The notes beneath the pieces are model-generated. The model made no database searches. It was not told the DNA's origin and saw only the letters and a list, made by a program, of their open reading frames with translations. Source: Bacteroides faecichinchillae JCM 17102 (lineage in GTDB: Bacteria; Bacteroidota; Bacteroidia; Bacteroidales; Bacteroidaceae). From it: a stretch of 41,037 nt of DNA. A program made the position numbers and the translations under genes. Positions 1-8,181 of this stretch are shown here, piece after piece. Numbering within the stretch: position 1 is the first letter of the stretch; every line of letters begins with the position of its first letter. The stretch spans positions 1 to 41,037 of the forward strand of contig NZ_BAKK01000036.1 of assembly GCF_000614145.1 (NCBI RefSeq), written 5' to 3'.

Positions 1-299
1 CTTTTAATAATTAATTTTTAAATTCCTGATTAAGCAGAAGGTAAGACATAAAAGGAAGTATTCGCTTCGGTCATGAGGTATCATACAACACGTCTGTTGT
101 ATCTGTTGAATCATAAAATATCAGCACATCAGTATGAAGTGCTGTAACAAAAGTAAGTATTATTATTTTAAACTGAATATATTATCCTTAAAAAAGTTAT
201 TATTTATATGTAACTAACAAAAAATCAATTCATTAATAATTAATATAAAAAGAGAGATGAATGAGAACCACACATTATTATATAAGCAGTCTTAATATT
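1..299. other. Intergenic region at window edge, no gene seen
   Basis: I see no credible gene here. The DNA is very AT-rich. It contains a perfect 8-bp inverted repeat with a 4-nt loop at 83-102 (arms ATACAACA and TGTTGTAT) and a weaker 6-bp one at 122-144 (CAGCAC and GTGCTG). Neither is followed by a clear T-run, so neither is a convincing terminator for the minus-strand gene that ends at 300. A short open frame at 261-461 overlaps the 3' end of that gene and looks spurious. Confidence 0.5.
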
Positions 300-953
300 T
301 TAAAAGGAATAACCTACTTCGACTCCAACAATATGCTTACCTTTCGGAGATTCATATTGATAACAATAAAAAGTATCCAACACCCAACGTTTAGCCAAAT
401 CAATCTCAAATCCAGGACGATAACGAGTACGAGCTGCTCGCCAAAAAGGAGCATCATTTAAACTTTGGTAAACTTCAATAGAAAAATAAGGAGAAACAAT
501 CCCTTTTGAGGGAGAATAAGCAAGTTTTAAACGGGATCGTAAGCGAGATTCTGTATTACCACGATCAAAAGTCTGTTGAAATCTTTCTCTTAAAGAGACA
601 GCTAACCATTGATAGCGAAAACTGACTGTAGCACCCATATAATAACGATGCCTAAATTTCCAGTCCAAATCGCCTAAATTTCGATGATGAAGTTCGTATC
701 CTAGATCCATTTTCAATAAAGAAGAAACTTTATATTCTCCTCCCGCAGCAATTCCCCAACGATCAATCATCCCCATATCATCTTTTGTACGAAGCTCAAG
801 AGCACCTAAAACTGAAAATCGAGAATCTATTTTATGATTTAACTTTAACTTTGTCCATGTAGTAAAATCATTTTTTTGAGCCCTTGCTGTAGAAACTATT
901 CCGACAAGGCACACAATTACCAGCATTCTAAGCATAAATATTTTACTCATCAT
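300..953 (-). CDS. DUF2490 family outer-membrane beta-barrel protein
   Basis: A 217-residue protein with an N-terminal signal peptide (hydrophobic segment about residues 7-21, likely cut after the ARA near residue 25). The mature part alternates aromatic and polar residues as in beta strands, has many Tyr/Arg/Trp, and ends in GYSF, the terminal aromatic expected of an outer-membrane barrel. The pattern matches the DUF2490 family of Bacteroidota, whose substrate is not known. A second Met lies at residue 2, so the start could be 950. A Bacteroides-type -7 element sits about 20 bp upstream, so the gene is probably transcribed alone rather than with dsbD. Confidence 0.8.
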   Translation of the reverse strand: MMSKIFMLRMLVIVCLVGIVSTARAQKNDFTTWTKLKLNHKIDSRFSVLGALELRTKDDMGMIDRWGIAAGGEYKVSSLLKMDLGYELHHRNLGDLDWKFRHRYYMGATVSFRYQWLAVSLRERFQQTFDRGNTESRLRSRLKLAYSPSKGIVSPYFSIEVYQSLNDAPFWRAARTRYRPGFEIDLAKRWVLDTFYCYQYESPKGKHIVGVEVGYSF

Positions 954-971
954 TTATCAGATTAGAAAGTA

Positions 972-999
972 CAAAGATAATAAATTTATATTCGACAAA
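972..999 (-). promoter_or_regulatory. Bacteroides-type promoter for the DUF2490 gene
   Basis: On the minus strand a TATCTTTG (972-979) matches the -7 consensus TAnnTTTG. A TTTG lies upstream at 996-999 with a 16-bp gap, somewhat shorter than the usual 19 or so. Transcription would begin near 965, giving a very short leader before the start at 953. Confidence 0.6.
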
Positions 1000-1143
1000 G
1001 AAAAAACATAATTCTGAAATAAATCTGAAAAAGGAATTTACGATGAAATCAGATATAGAACTCAACCTCTGGTTATTGAAGTACCTATGCTTTGAAACAG
1101 ATATAGATAAACTGATAAGTATTCTCCCAATAAAATGAGAAGT

Positions 1144-1214
1144 ATGTCAAAAGTCTGATAAGTCTATCATCCCGTCATCCATGTCAGAATGATAGCAGAT
1201 TTTACTTTTGACAT
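1144..1214. other. Long imperfect hairpin between dsbD and the DUF2490 gene
   Basis: Three nested arms pair: ATGTCAAAAG (1144-1153) with CTTTTGACAT (1205-1214); TCTG (1154-1157) with CAGA (1196-1199); CTATCAT (1164-1170) with ATGATAG (1189-1195). That makes 21 bp interrupted only by a 6-nt bulge on one side and a 5-nt bulge on the other, around an 18-nt loop. It is separate from the terminator at 1228-1256. It could be an RNA structure, a remnant of a small repeat element, or a protein-binding site. No function can be assigned. Confidence 0.55.
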
Positions 1215-1227
1215 GCCCTTATACATT

Positions 1228-1256
1228 AAAACGAGACTTCTTACAGTCTCGTTTTT
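1228..1256 (-). terminator. Intrinsic terminator after dsbD
   Basis: A perfect 10-bp inverted repeat (AAAACGAGAC at 1228-1237, GTCTCGTTTT at 1246-1255) with an 8-nt loop lies about 20 bp past the dsbD stop. The A/T ends supply a short U-run on either strand. Confidence 0.8.
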
Positions 1257-1276
1257 AAGTAAATATATTAAGGATA

Positions 1277-3331
1277 TTATTTCTTTTCTTTTTTATAGTT
1301 ATCCAAACCTGTTTTCAAGAAATTAATATACTGTGAAATATCTTCATCGTAAGCATATGATTTATTCAACGGCTTACCTTCATTATCCAGTAAAACATAG
1401 AAAGGTTGAGCATTAGCGCCAAACTTCACACGTTGCAGATAGCTCCATTTATCTCCAACAGTACGCAACGTTCGCTCTTTACCATTTTCAACAACTTTAA
1501 TTGGTTCTGGTAATGCTTCTTTTTCATCCACATACAATGATATCAATACATAATCATTATTAATGATGTCGCTCACTTTAGAATCAGTCCATACGGCAGC
1601 CTCCATCTTACGACAATTAACACAACCGTTTCCGGTAAAATCAATCATAACTGGCTTACCATGTTGAAGGGCATATTCCATACCTTTCTCGTAATCTTTG
1701 AACTTAGGATGTACTTCATTTCCATATAAATTAAAGTCTTGCGTATGCATAGGAGGTGCGAAAGCACTTACTGCTTTTAAAGGTGCTCCCCACAATCCCG
1801 GTACCATATATATAGCAAAAGCCAAAGAAACAAGAGCCATGAAGAAGCGGCTTACGCCAACCTTATTGCCATCATCGTCATGCGGGAATTTGATTTTGCC
1901 AAGCAAATAAAAACCGAGTAATGCAAAAATCACAATCCACAAAGCTAAAAAGGTTTCACGATCAAGTATTCTCCAACCGTATGCCAGATCGGCAACAGAC
2001 AAGAATTTTAAAGCAAAAGCCAATTCTAAAAAGCCTAAAGTCACTTTAATAACATTCATCCATCCACCCGACTTAGGCATTGACTTCAACCAAGACGGGA
2101 AAAGAGCAAACAATGTAAACGGCAAGGCCAATGCAATAGCAAATCCCAACATTCCAATAGCAGGAGCTACAACACTACCCGTCGTAGAAACCTCCACCAA
2201 CAAAAAGCCAATAATCGGACCAGTACAAGAGAAAGATACTAATGACAGAGTAAAAGCCATCAGGAAGATACTCAATAATCCAGTTGTTGATTCCGCTTTA
2301 CTATCTACCGCAGTACTCCACTTCGATGGCAAGGTAATTTCAAAAGCTCCAAAAAATGAAGCTGCAAAAACCACCAACATCAAGAAGAAGAATATATTAA
2401 ATACCGCATTCGTGGATAAAGCATTTAAAGCACTAGCACCAAAGATTAACGTTATAGCTACACCTAATGCTACATAAATCACTACGATTGATGCACCGTA
2501 CGTCCACGCATCACGAATACCCTTCTTCTTATCCTTGTTACGTTTCAGGAAAAAACTAACAGTCATTGGAATGATTGGCCACACACAAGGAGTAAGCAAA
2601 GCCAATAATCCACCCAAGAAACCAGTTACGAAAATATAAATCCATGAAGAGTCTTTCTGGCTATGCTCCTCACCTAAAGCTTGCAATTCACTGATTACCG
2701 GTTTCCACCAATCAGATGCTGCAACGGCAGGCGATACGGCATTTGTTGAATCAACAGTTGCCGGTACCAATTCCATCATTGCAACGGTATCTTTAACTTC
2801 TTCTTTAGTTGTTACATCATTTTTTTTTTCCTGCTTTGCAGGTTCTACAACAGGAGTTTCAGAGGCAGTACTCTTAACTTTTGATTCACCAGAAAACTTA
2901 AACGGAACATCAGTAGGAGGCAAACAGTTTTCGTCATTACAAGCTCCATATTGCATATACCCCTCAATAGAATATGCTCCGCCTGTTAATTTTATTTTTT
3001 GAACAAACTGTGCTGTATTCTCAAAATAACGCACATTCATTTCAAAAAGCTTATCAAAAACCGCCACTTCTTTACCTATGGGTTTCAGTTTACCTACAAC
3101 TTCAACACCCGATTTACTATCAACATTAAATGTTGCAGAAATAGGGCCGCCGTCGCCTAAATCCGTAGAATAAACATGCCATCCTTTATCAATTACCGCT
3201 GTAAAGACAATCTCCGCATCTGTACCGGACAAAGTTTTCAACTCTGTCTTAAACTTTATAGGTTCCTGTATCTGAGCCTGTACCATTCCTATTACCAAAC
3301 AGAGGAACAGTAAAGAAAATAGCTTTTTCAT
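1277..3331 (-). CDS. dsbD: DsbD-type thiol:disulfide interchange protein
   Basis: A 684-residue three-part protein that moves electrons from cytoplasmic thioredoxin across the inner membrane to periplasmic thiol partners. Order: signal peptide (1-19); periplasmic alpha domain with paired cysteines C131/C136 in CNDENC; a low-complexity linker (about 150-205); the membrane beta domain with C249 (TPCVWP) and C369 (SFSCTGP), the redox pair of this family; and a C-terminal thioredoxin-like gamma domain with CVNC (570-573). The open frame extends upstream to 3496, but that part overlaps the Dabb gene and lacks a signal peptide. The start at 3331, MKKLFSLLFL, gives a proper one. The Dabb gene lies 19 bp upstream on the same strand, so they may share a transcript. 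Confidence 0.93.
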   Translation of the reverse strand: MKKLFSLLFLCLVIGMVQAQIQEPIKFKTELKTLSGTDAEIVFTAVIDKGWHVYSTDLGDGGPISATFNVDSKSGVEVVGKLKPIGKEVAVFDKLFEMNVRYFENTAQFVQKIKLTGGAYSIEGYMQYGACNDENCLPPTDVPFKFSGESKVKSTASETPVVEPAKQEKKNDVTTKEEVKDTVAMMELVPATVDSTNAVSPAVAASDWWKPVISELQALGEEHSQKDSSWIYIFVTGFLGGLLALLTPCVWPIIPMTVSFFLKRNKDKKKGIRDAWTYGASIVVIYVALGVAITLIFGASALNALSTNAVFNIFFFLMLVVFAASFFGAFEITLPSKWSTAVDSKAESTTGLLSIFLMAFTLSLVSFSCTGPIIGFLLVEVSTTGSVVAPAIGMLGFAIALALPFTLFALFPSWLKSMPKSGGWMNVIKVTLGFLELAFALKFLSVADLAYGWRILDRETFLALWIVIFALLGFYLLGKIKFPHDDDGNKVGVSRFFMALVSLAFAIYMVPGLWGAPLKAVSAFAPPMHTQDFNLYGNEVHPKFKDYEKGMEYALQHGKPVMIDFTGNGCVNCRKMEAAVWTDSKVSDIINNDYVLISLYVDEKEALPEPIKVVENGKERTLRTVGDKWSYLQRVKFGANAQPFYVLLDNEGKPLNKSYAYDEDISQYINFLKTGLDNYKKEKK

Positions 3332-3350
3332 TTTTATCTTTATAAAAAGG

Positions 3351-3650
3351 TTAGAATTCATAATCCACGCATGCACGACTTTCTTTTGTTTCCGCCAATA
3401 TTTTTCCGGCAGCAACATGATCAGGATGCGTTGCATAGAACTTAACGTCTTCCAGTGTGTCAAATTCACTGTTGAGAGCAATATTCCAGGTTTCATCCGG
3501 ATTGATATTCAATCCAACTTCAATTTTACGAATCACAGAAATTTTAGCAGGGAGAGCTTCAATAGCCGCCTTAAATTTTTTCATTACGACTAGTTTCTCT
3601 GCCTCAGAAACATTATCTTTTAACTTAAATAATACAATGTGCTTTACCAT
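3351..3650 (-). CDS. Dabb (stress-responsive A/B barrel) domain protein
   Basis: A 99-residue single-domain protein beginning MVKHIVLFKLK, with the ferredoxin-like alpha/beta barrel pattern of the Dabb family and the typical HPDHV segment (about residues 75-79). Members form dimeric barrels; the specific role in Bacteroides is unknown. There is no signal peptide, so it should be cytoplasmic. It precedes dsbD on the same strand by 19 bp and faces the uridine kinase gene divergently. Confidence 0.88.
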   Translation of the reverse strand: MVKHIVLFKLKDNVSEAEKLVVMKKFKAAIEALPAKISVIRKIEVGLNINPDETWNIALNSEFDTLEDVKFYATHPDHVAAGKILAETKESRACVDYEF

Positions 3651-3653
3651 TAC

Positions 3654-3685
3654 GTTGTTATTTTAATGAATTGTTTCTATATTTG
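3654..3685 (+). promoter_or_regulatory. Promoter for the uridine kinase gene
   Basis: TATATTTG at 3678-3685 matches the Bacteroides -7 element. A GTTG at 3654-3657 is a partial -33 match with a 20-bp gap. The predicted start near 3692 gives a leader of about 60 nt to the ATG at 3752. Confidence 0.6.
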
Positions 3686-3712
3686 TCCTATTAAAGAATC
3701 GCATTAATAATG

Positions 3713-3720
3713 CAAAATTA
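3713..3720 (-). promoter_or_regulatory. Possible -7 element for the Dabb-dsbD unit
   Basis: The minus strand reads TAATTTTG, fitting TAnnTTTG, about 63 bp upstream of the Dabb start. No TTTG stands at normal -33 spacing (the nearest, at 3733-3736, is only 12 bp away), so the call is tentative. Confidence 0.4.
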
Positions 3721-3751
3721 CTTTTTTTAGTTCAAATAATACTATAAAGAG

Positions 3752-4366
3752 ATGTTAATTATCGGAATAGCAGGTGGAACTGGCTCTGGAAAGACCACCG
3801 TCGTAAAGAAAATTATCGAGAGTCTTCCTGTAGGAGAAGTAGTACTGTTACCGCAAGACTCATACTATAAGGACAGTAGCCATGTTCCCGTCGAAGAGCG
3901 TCAGAATATCAACTTCGATCACCCAGATGCTTTCGATTGGAGTTTGCTTTCCAAACATATCATGATGTTGAAGGAGGGTAAAAGTATAGAACAGCCTACA
4001 TACTCCTATCTGACATGTACCCGTCAATCTAAAACGATTCATATTGAACCAAGAGAAGTCATAATTGTTGAAGGTATACTTGCGCTTTGTGATAAGAGAC
4101 TACGCAATATGATGGACCTTAAGATATTTGTAGATGCTGATCCTGATGAGCGACTGATTCGTGTGATCCAAAGAGATGTCATCGAACGGGGTCGCACAGC
4201 AGAAGCTGTAATGGAACGTTATACAAGAGTTTTAAAACCAATGCATTTGCAATTTATCGAGCCTTGCAAACGTTATGCAGATTTGATTGTCCCGGAAGGT
4301 GGTAGCAATCAAGTTGCTATTGATATATTGACCATGTATATCCAGAAACATTTGAAAAACGAATAA
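3752..4366 (+). CDS. udk: Uridine kinase
   Basis: A 204-residue cytosolic kinase that phosphorylates uridine and cytidine to UMP and CMP in pyrimidine salvage. The P-loop GGTGSGKT is at residues 8-15, and the downstream PQDSYYKD and NFDHPDAFDW segments are characteristic of the nucleoside site. Length matches bacterial Udk. Its stop overlaps the ATG of the MltF-like gene by one base (4366), so the two are translationally close and probably one operon. Confidence 0.95.
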   Translation: MLIIGIAGGTGSGKTTVVKKIIESLPVGEVVLLPQDSYYKDSSHVPVEERQNINFDHPDAFDWSLLSKHIMMLKEGKSIEQPTYSYLTCTRQSKTIHIEPREVIIVEGILALCDKRLRNMMDLKIFVDADPDERLIRVIQRDVIERGRTAEAVMERYTRVLKPMHLQFIEPCKRYADLIVPEGGSNQVAIDILTMYIQKHLKNE

Positions 4367-5777
4367 TGAAAGTTAAGGAACTCAAACTAAGTGCCAAGTC
4401 GCTCTTCTTACCACTGTTTCTCATCTTTGTTTGTTGCATCTCCGGATGTAGGAAGAATCATCATAGCAAAGAAGAAGGGAACGATCGTGATCTTACACAA
4501 ATAAAAGATAGTGGGGAGTTGGTAGTATTGACACTTTATAGTTCTACTTCCTATTTCATTTATCGTGGTCAAGAAATGGGATTTCAATATGAACTTAGCG
4601 AACAGTTTGCTAAAAGTCTGGGAGTAAAGCTCAGAATCGAAGTTGCTAATAATGTCCACGAATTAATACAAAAACTATTGGCAGGTGAAGGTGATATGAT
4701 CGCTTATAATTTACCAATAACCAAAGAATGGAAAGATAGTCTAATTTATTGTGGTGAAGATGTGATTACTCATCAAGTCATTGTGCAACAAGGGAATGGA
4801 AAGAAAAAACCTCTAAAAGATGTAACAGAGCTTATAGGAAAAAACATCTATGTTAAACCCGGAAAATATTACGACCGATTGGTTAATCTAAATAATGAAT
4901 TAGGCGGTGGAATCTTGATTCATAAAGTAACCAATGACAGTATTACTACGGAAGACTTGATCACCCAAGTTGCCCAAGGAAAAATTCCATACACTGTTTC
5001 AGATAATGATTTGGCAAAATTAAACAAAACTTATTATCCTAACCTCAATATCAATCTTTCTATCAGTTTTGACCAACGTTCTTCATGGGCAGTAAGAAAG
5101 GATAGTCCCGAACTAGCAGCAGCAGCTAATAAATGGCATAAAGAAAATATGACTTCTCCTGCTTATACAGCAAGTATGAAACGTTATTTCGAAAATAGTA
5201 AAATGATGCCCCACTCTCCTATCCTTCATTAAAAGAAGGAAAGATTTCTCATTTTGATCCATTATTTAAAAAATACTCCAAAGAAATTGGATGGGATTGG
5301 CGTATGCTTGCATCACTTGCTTATACAGAATCTAATTTTGATACGACTGTAGTATCTTGGGCCGGTGCAAAAGGATTGATGCAATTAATGCCTGCTACCG
5401 CACGCGCTATGGGAGTACCTCCTGGTAAAGAACAAAACCCGGAAGAAAGTATTAAAGCCGCTATTAAGTATATCATGGCTACTGACCGCAGTTTCAGTAT
5501 GATTCCTGATAAACAGGAACGATTGAACTTCATCTTAGCTTCTTACAATGCTGGGTTGGGACATATCTATGACGCAATGGCACTAGCTGAGAAATACGGT
5601 AAAAACAAATTAGTCTGGAAAGATAATGTTGAAAACTTCATCCTTCTTAAAAGTAATGAGGAATACTTCACCGATCCTGTCTGCAAAAACGGATATTTCC
5701 GCGGTATTGAGACTTATAACTTTGTGCGTAATATAATGTCACGATTTGAATCTTATAAGAAAAAAATTAAATCGTAA
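4366..5777 (+). CDS. MltF-like lytic transglycosylase lipoprotein, frame broken
   Basis: Two adjacent frames make one gene. Part 1 (4366-5232, 288 aa) has a lipoprotein signal ending ISGC and an amino-acid-binding-protein type (SBP_bac_3) domain. Part 2 (ATG 5304, but open in that frame from 5202, to 5777) is an SLT/goose-lysozyme transglycosylase domain with the catalytic Glu in YTESNFD (codon 5328-5330) and the GLMQLMPATA motif. Adding one base near 5229 (CATTAAA to CATTTAAA) joins them smoothly as PILH-LKEGKISHFDP and gives about 470 residues, the layout of membrane-bound murein transglycosylase F, which cleaves peptidoglycan and can be regulated by its binding domain. As written, the lipoprotein would be made without its catalytic domain. 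I see no canonical slippery heptamer, so a sequence error or recent mutation is likelier than programmed frameshifting. Confidence 0.85.
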
Positions 5778-5827
5778 GATCAATTTAGGTATCAAGAATA
5801 AAGTTTTCAAAATTATTGGTACACCAT

Positions 5828-7375
5828 TTATTTTTTATAGGTCAGCAAACTAACCAGAATAATTGCTATTACAGATAACGGCAATGCAAATAATATTGGG
5901 TCAATCACAGGAAACGGATAAGTTTCAATCAATACATCACGACCAAATATAGCTTTACAGATACCTAATGCAGCAGATTCTTTTTGATGCAGGAATACAA
6001 GAGCCAAAAGACTCCCAATAGTTCCGACCCATAAACTTGCCATCACTCCTTGTTTTGTTGCACGCTTCCAATAGAGTGCACAAAAGTAGGCAGGGAGGAA
6101 AGCAGCAGCGCAAATTCCCATAAAAATAGAAGTACCGCGAGCTATGATATCATTCGGCAACATATAGCAAATGATATAGCTTACCAAAATAGAAAAAAGT
6201 ACTCCTAAACGAATGACATTCGTCAGTTTACCACGTGAGCGTGGTTTGTAAGTACCATAAATATCGGACCCTACAGAGGCTCCCATTGTATGAAACTGAG
6301 AACTAAGAGTAGACATACTGGCCGAAAGAATGCACAACATAAAAAGTGCTGCAAACCAATCCGGCATTGCTTTATTAATAAAATAAGGAATAATTTTATC
6401 TATATCTTTCACTACTTCAGTTGCAACTGCACCTTCAGTCTTTAGAAAAAAAAGATTGCTCAATGCGCCCGCATGATAAATAGCACCTACTGTAATAATC
6501 AAAAAGAAACAACCTATAAAAACTCCACGATTTAACTGTTTGCTACTCTCCACAGTCATAAAACGGACTACTAATTGCGGCTGGGCCAAACAACCAATTC
6601 CAACTCCCAAAATTAAAGAAGTAACTAACGAATACCATTGGGGAGATCCCATCACCGGCATAGCTGTCCACCCCTGATGTCCCAACGCCTTAAACTTATC
6701 TGGTACCAAATGTGATATATTACCCAATTCTTTGTTTGCCTGAACAAAATTCATATCAAGTATCTGATATAAAGAAAACAACAGGAACAACATACAAGCA
6801 AACATAATAACCCCTTGCAATGCGTCGGTATACATTACCCCTTTCATACCTCCTGCTATCACATAGGCAGCAATGACTAATGTAAATATCAATAATGATA
6901 CGTTAAAATCTATCTGAAAAATTTGTTCTATGAATACAGCCCCTCCTTTCATGACCACAGCAGCATAAAGCGGCATTCCCAGAAAAATAACGGCAGCAAT
7001 AAATACCTGTATATTACGCGAACGAAAATGACGTCCTAACAATTGAGGAAAAGTACTTACATTTAGTTTAGCTCCCATACGCCGGGTTCGTAAACCAAAA
7101 AAGATAAAAGCAATAATCACCCCAACAAACATATTCAGAAAACAAAGCCACTGAATCCCCATTCCAAATGCAGCAGCAACACCACCAAAGCCTACAATAG
7201 CGGAAGCAGAAATAAATGTCGCTCCATACGAAAGCGCCATCACAATCGGATTCATCTGTCTTCCTCCTACCAGATAGTCACTGGCATTCGTAGTTTTCTT
7301 ATACCCCAAAAAGCCGAGATAAGCTAGTGACAGCAGATAGGCTATCACAATCAAGCCAAGTGTAAATGTATTCAT
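5828..7375 (-). CDS. Sodium:solute symporter (SSS family)
   Basis: A 515-residue inner-membrane transporter with about 13 hydrophobic helices. The N-terminal segment with ASDYLVGGRQM and SYGATFISASAIVGFGG (about residues 32-70) is characteristic of the sodium:solute symporter family, nearest to the pantothenate/monocarboxylate-like branch. The substrate cannot be read from sequence. Its ATG overlaps the stop of a 41-residue ORF directly upstream (ATGA overlap), indicating translational coupling. It converges with the MltF-like gene, with 50 bp between them and no obvious terminator. Confidence 0.9.
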   Translation of the reverse strand: MNTFTLGLIVIAYLLSLAYLGFLGYKKTTNASDYLVGGRQMNPIVMALSYGATFISASAIVGFGGVAAAFGMGIQWLCFLNMFVGVIIAFIFFGLRTRRMGAKLNVSTFPQLLGRHFRSRNIQVFIAAVIFLGMPLYAAVVMKGGAVFIEQIFQIDFNVSLLIFTLVIAAYVIAGGMKGVMYTDALQGVIMFACMLFLLFSLYQILDMNFVQANKELGNISHLVPDKFKALGHQGWTAMPVMGSPQWYSLVTSLILGVGIGCLAQPQLVVRFMTVESSKQLNRGVFIGCFFLIITVGAIYHAGALSNLFFLKTEGAVATEVVKDIDKIIPYFINKAMPDWFAALFMLCILSASMSTLSSQFHTMGASVGSDIYGTYKPRSRGKLTNVIRLGVLFSILVSYIICYMLPNDIIARGTSIFMGICAAAFLPAYFCALYWKRATKQGVMASLWVGTIGSLLALVFLHQKESAALGICKAIFGRDVLIETYPFPVIDPILFALPLSVIAIILVSLLTYKK

Positions 7376-7497
7376 CGTGTTTTGTCTTTTTCGTCGTCTT
7401 TATTCCAATATTTCAGCCCGAACCAGGCAGCAAAAATCACACATACTACCGAAAGGAAGTAGGGTAAAATAATCAAGGGGTCATCTATTCCAAACAT
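7372..7497 (-). CDS. Symporter small accessory protein
   Basis: A 41-residue ORF starting MFGIDDPLIILPYFLSVVC, with one transmembrane helix (about residues 7-27), the aromatic AAWFGLKYWN boundary, and a charged tail (KDDEKDKTR). This matches the small accessory proteins found immediately upstream of SSS symporters. Its TGA overlaps the symporter ATG by the ATGA arrangement, and a well-matched Bacteroides promoter lies about 30 bp upstream, so it is the first gene of a two-gene unit. It is presumably an inner-membrane partner of the symporter; the biochemical role is inferred from linkage only. Confidence 0.8.
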   Translation of the reverse strand: MFGIDDPLIILPYFLSVVCVIFAAWFGLKYWNKDDEKDKTR

Positions 7498-7527
7498 TTG
7501 CGTATCAGATATTAATTAATTAGAACG

Positions 7528-7557
7528 CAAATGTAAGGAATTTATTGAAAAAACAAA
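7528..7557 (-). promoter_or_regulatory. Promoter for the symporter unit
   Basis: On the minus strand TTTG (7554-7557), an 18-bp gap, then TACATTTG (7528-7535): a near-consensus Bacteroides promoter. Transcription would start near 7521, leaving a leader of about 24 nt before the small accessory ORF. It also supports that ORF being the true first gene. Confidence 0.75.
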
Positions 7558-7568
7558 ACTTTTGTTTA

Positions 7569-8168
7569 CTAATACAGATTATAATGTATCTTTTTCTCAT
7601 CATACTTCTGTTTCGGCTGCTCTTTTGTAGCAGGATAGCCAAAAGGTATGACACAAAGAGGAAGAATATTTTTGGGTAATGCTGTGTATTTCCGAACCAC
7701 CTGCATCCGATCCTCATAAGGATAAGCAGCAGTCCAAACAGCACCCAATCCCATACTTTCAGCTGCCAACAATATATTTTGGGCAGCAGCCGAACAATCA
7801 AGATACCAATAGAACGAACGTGTAGAATCTCCACAAACAATAATCGCATTACGTGCCTGTGTCAGCATTTTGGCATACGGAAGGGCAGCAGCCATTGAAT
7901 CGAGTATAGCGCGATCGGACACTACAATAAATTCCCAGGGACGAGTGTCTTTTCCTGAAGGTCCAGCCATACCGGCACGAAGCATTAAATCTATTTTTTC
8001 TTTCTCTATTCCCTTATCCAAATAAGTACGCACACTTTTTCGAGCAAAAATATTATCTAAGGTAGGATTTCCTGTCACTGCTCCCTCTTTACATTCTTTG
8101 GATGAAGAACAAGAGATCATAGCAGCTAATACCATCATAATATATAGGAAAGAAAAAATCTTTTTCAT
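7569..8168 (-). CDS. Nitroreductase family lipoprotein
   Basis: A 199-residue protein with the FMN-dependent nitroreductase fold: NIFARKSVRTYLDKGIEKE near residue 40, the AGMAGPSGKDTRPWEF segment (about 67-82), and GAVWTAAYPYEDR in the C-terminal half. It carries a lipoprotein signal (MKKIFSFLYI..., lipobox MISC, Cys near residue 20), so it is probably anchored on the cell envelope, unlike most cytosolic nitroreductases. The physiological substrate is unknown. It starts 13 bp after metH ends on the same strand and may be read through from it. Confidence 0.87.
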   Translation of the reverse strand: MKKIFSFLYIMMVLAAMISCSSSKECKEGAVTGNPTLDNIFARKSVRTYLDKGIEKEKIDLMLRAGMAGPSGKDTRPWEFIVVSDRAILDSMAAALPYAKMLTQARNAIIVCGDSTRSFYWYLDCSAAAQNILLAAESMGLGAVWTAAYPYEDRMQVVRKYTALPKNILPLCVIPFGYPATKEQPKQKYDEKKIHYNLY

Positions 8169-8181
8169 TACTGCTTATACA

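Noticed and set aside
261..461. A 66-codon plus-strand frame at the window start
   Set aside because: Mostly antisense to the DUF2490 gene, low-complexity and without a promoter.
3332..3496. Longer start for dsbD
   Set aside because: It would overlap the Dabb gene and bury the signal peptide; MKKLFSLLFL at 3331 is a normal signal start.
5202..5232. Programmed -1 frameshifting in the MltF-like gene
   Set aside because: No X-XXY-YYZ slippery heptamer or strong downstream structure in the overlap; three other genes carry similar single indels.
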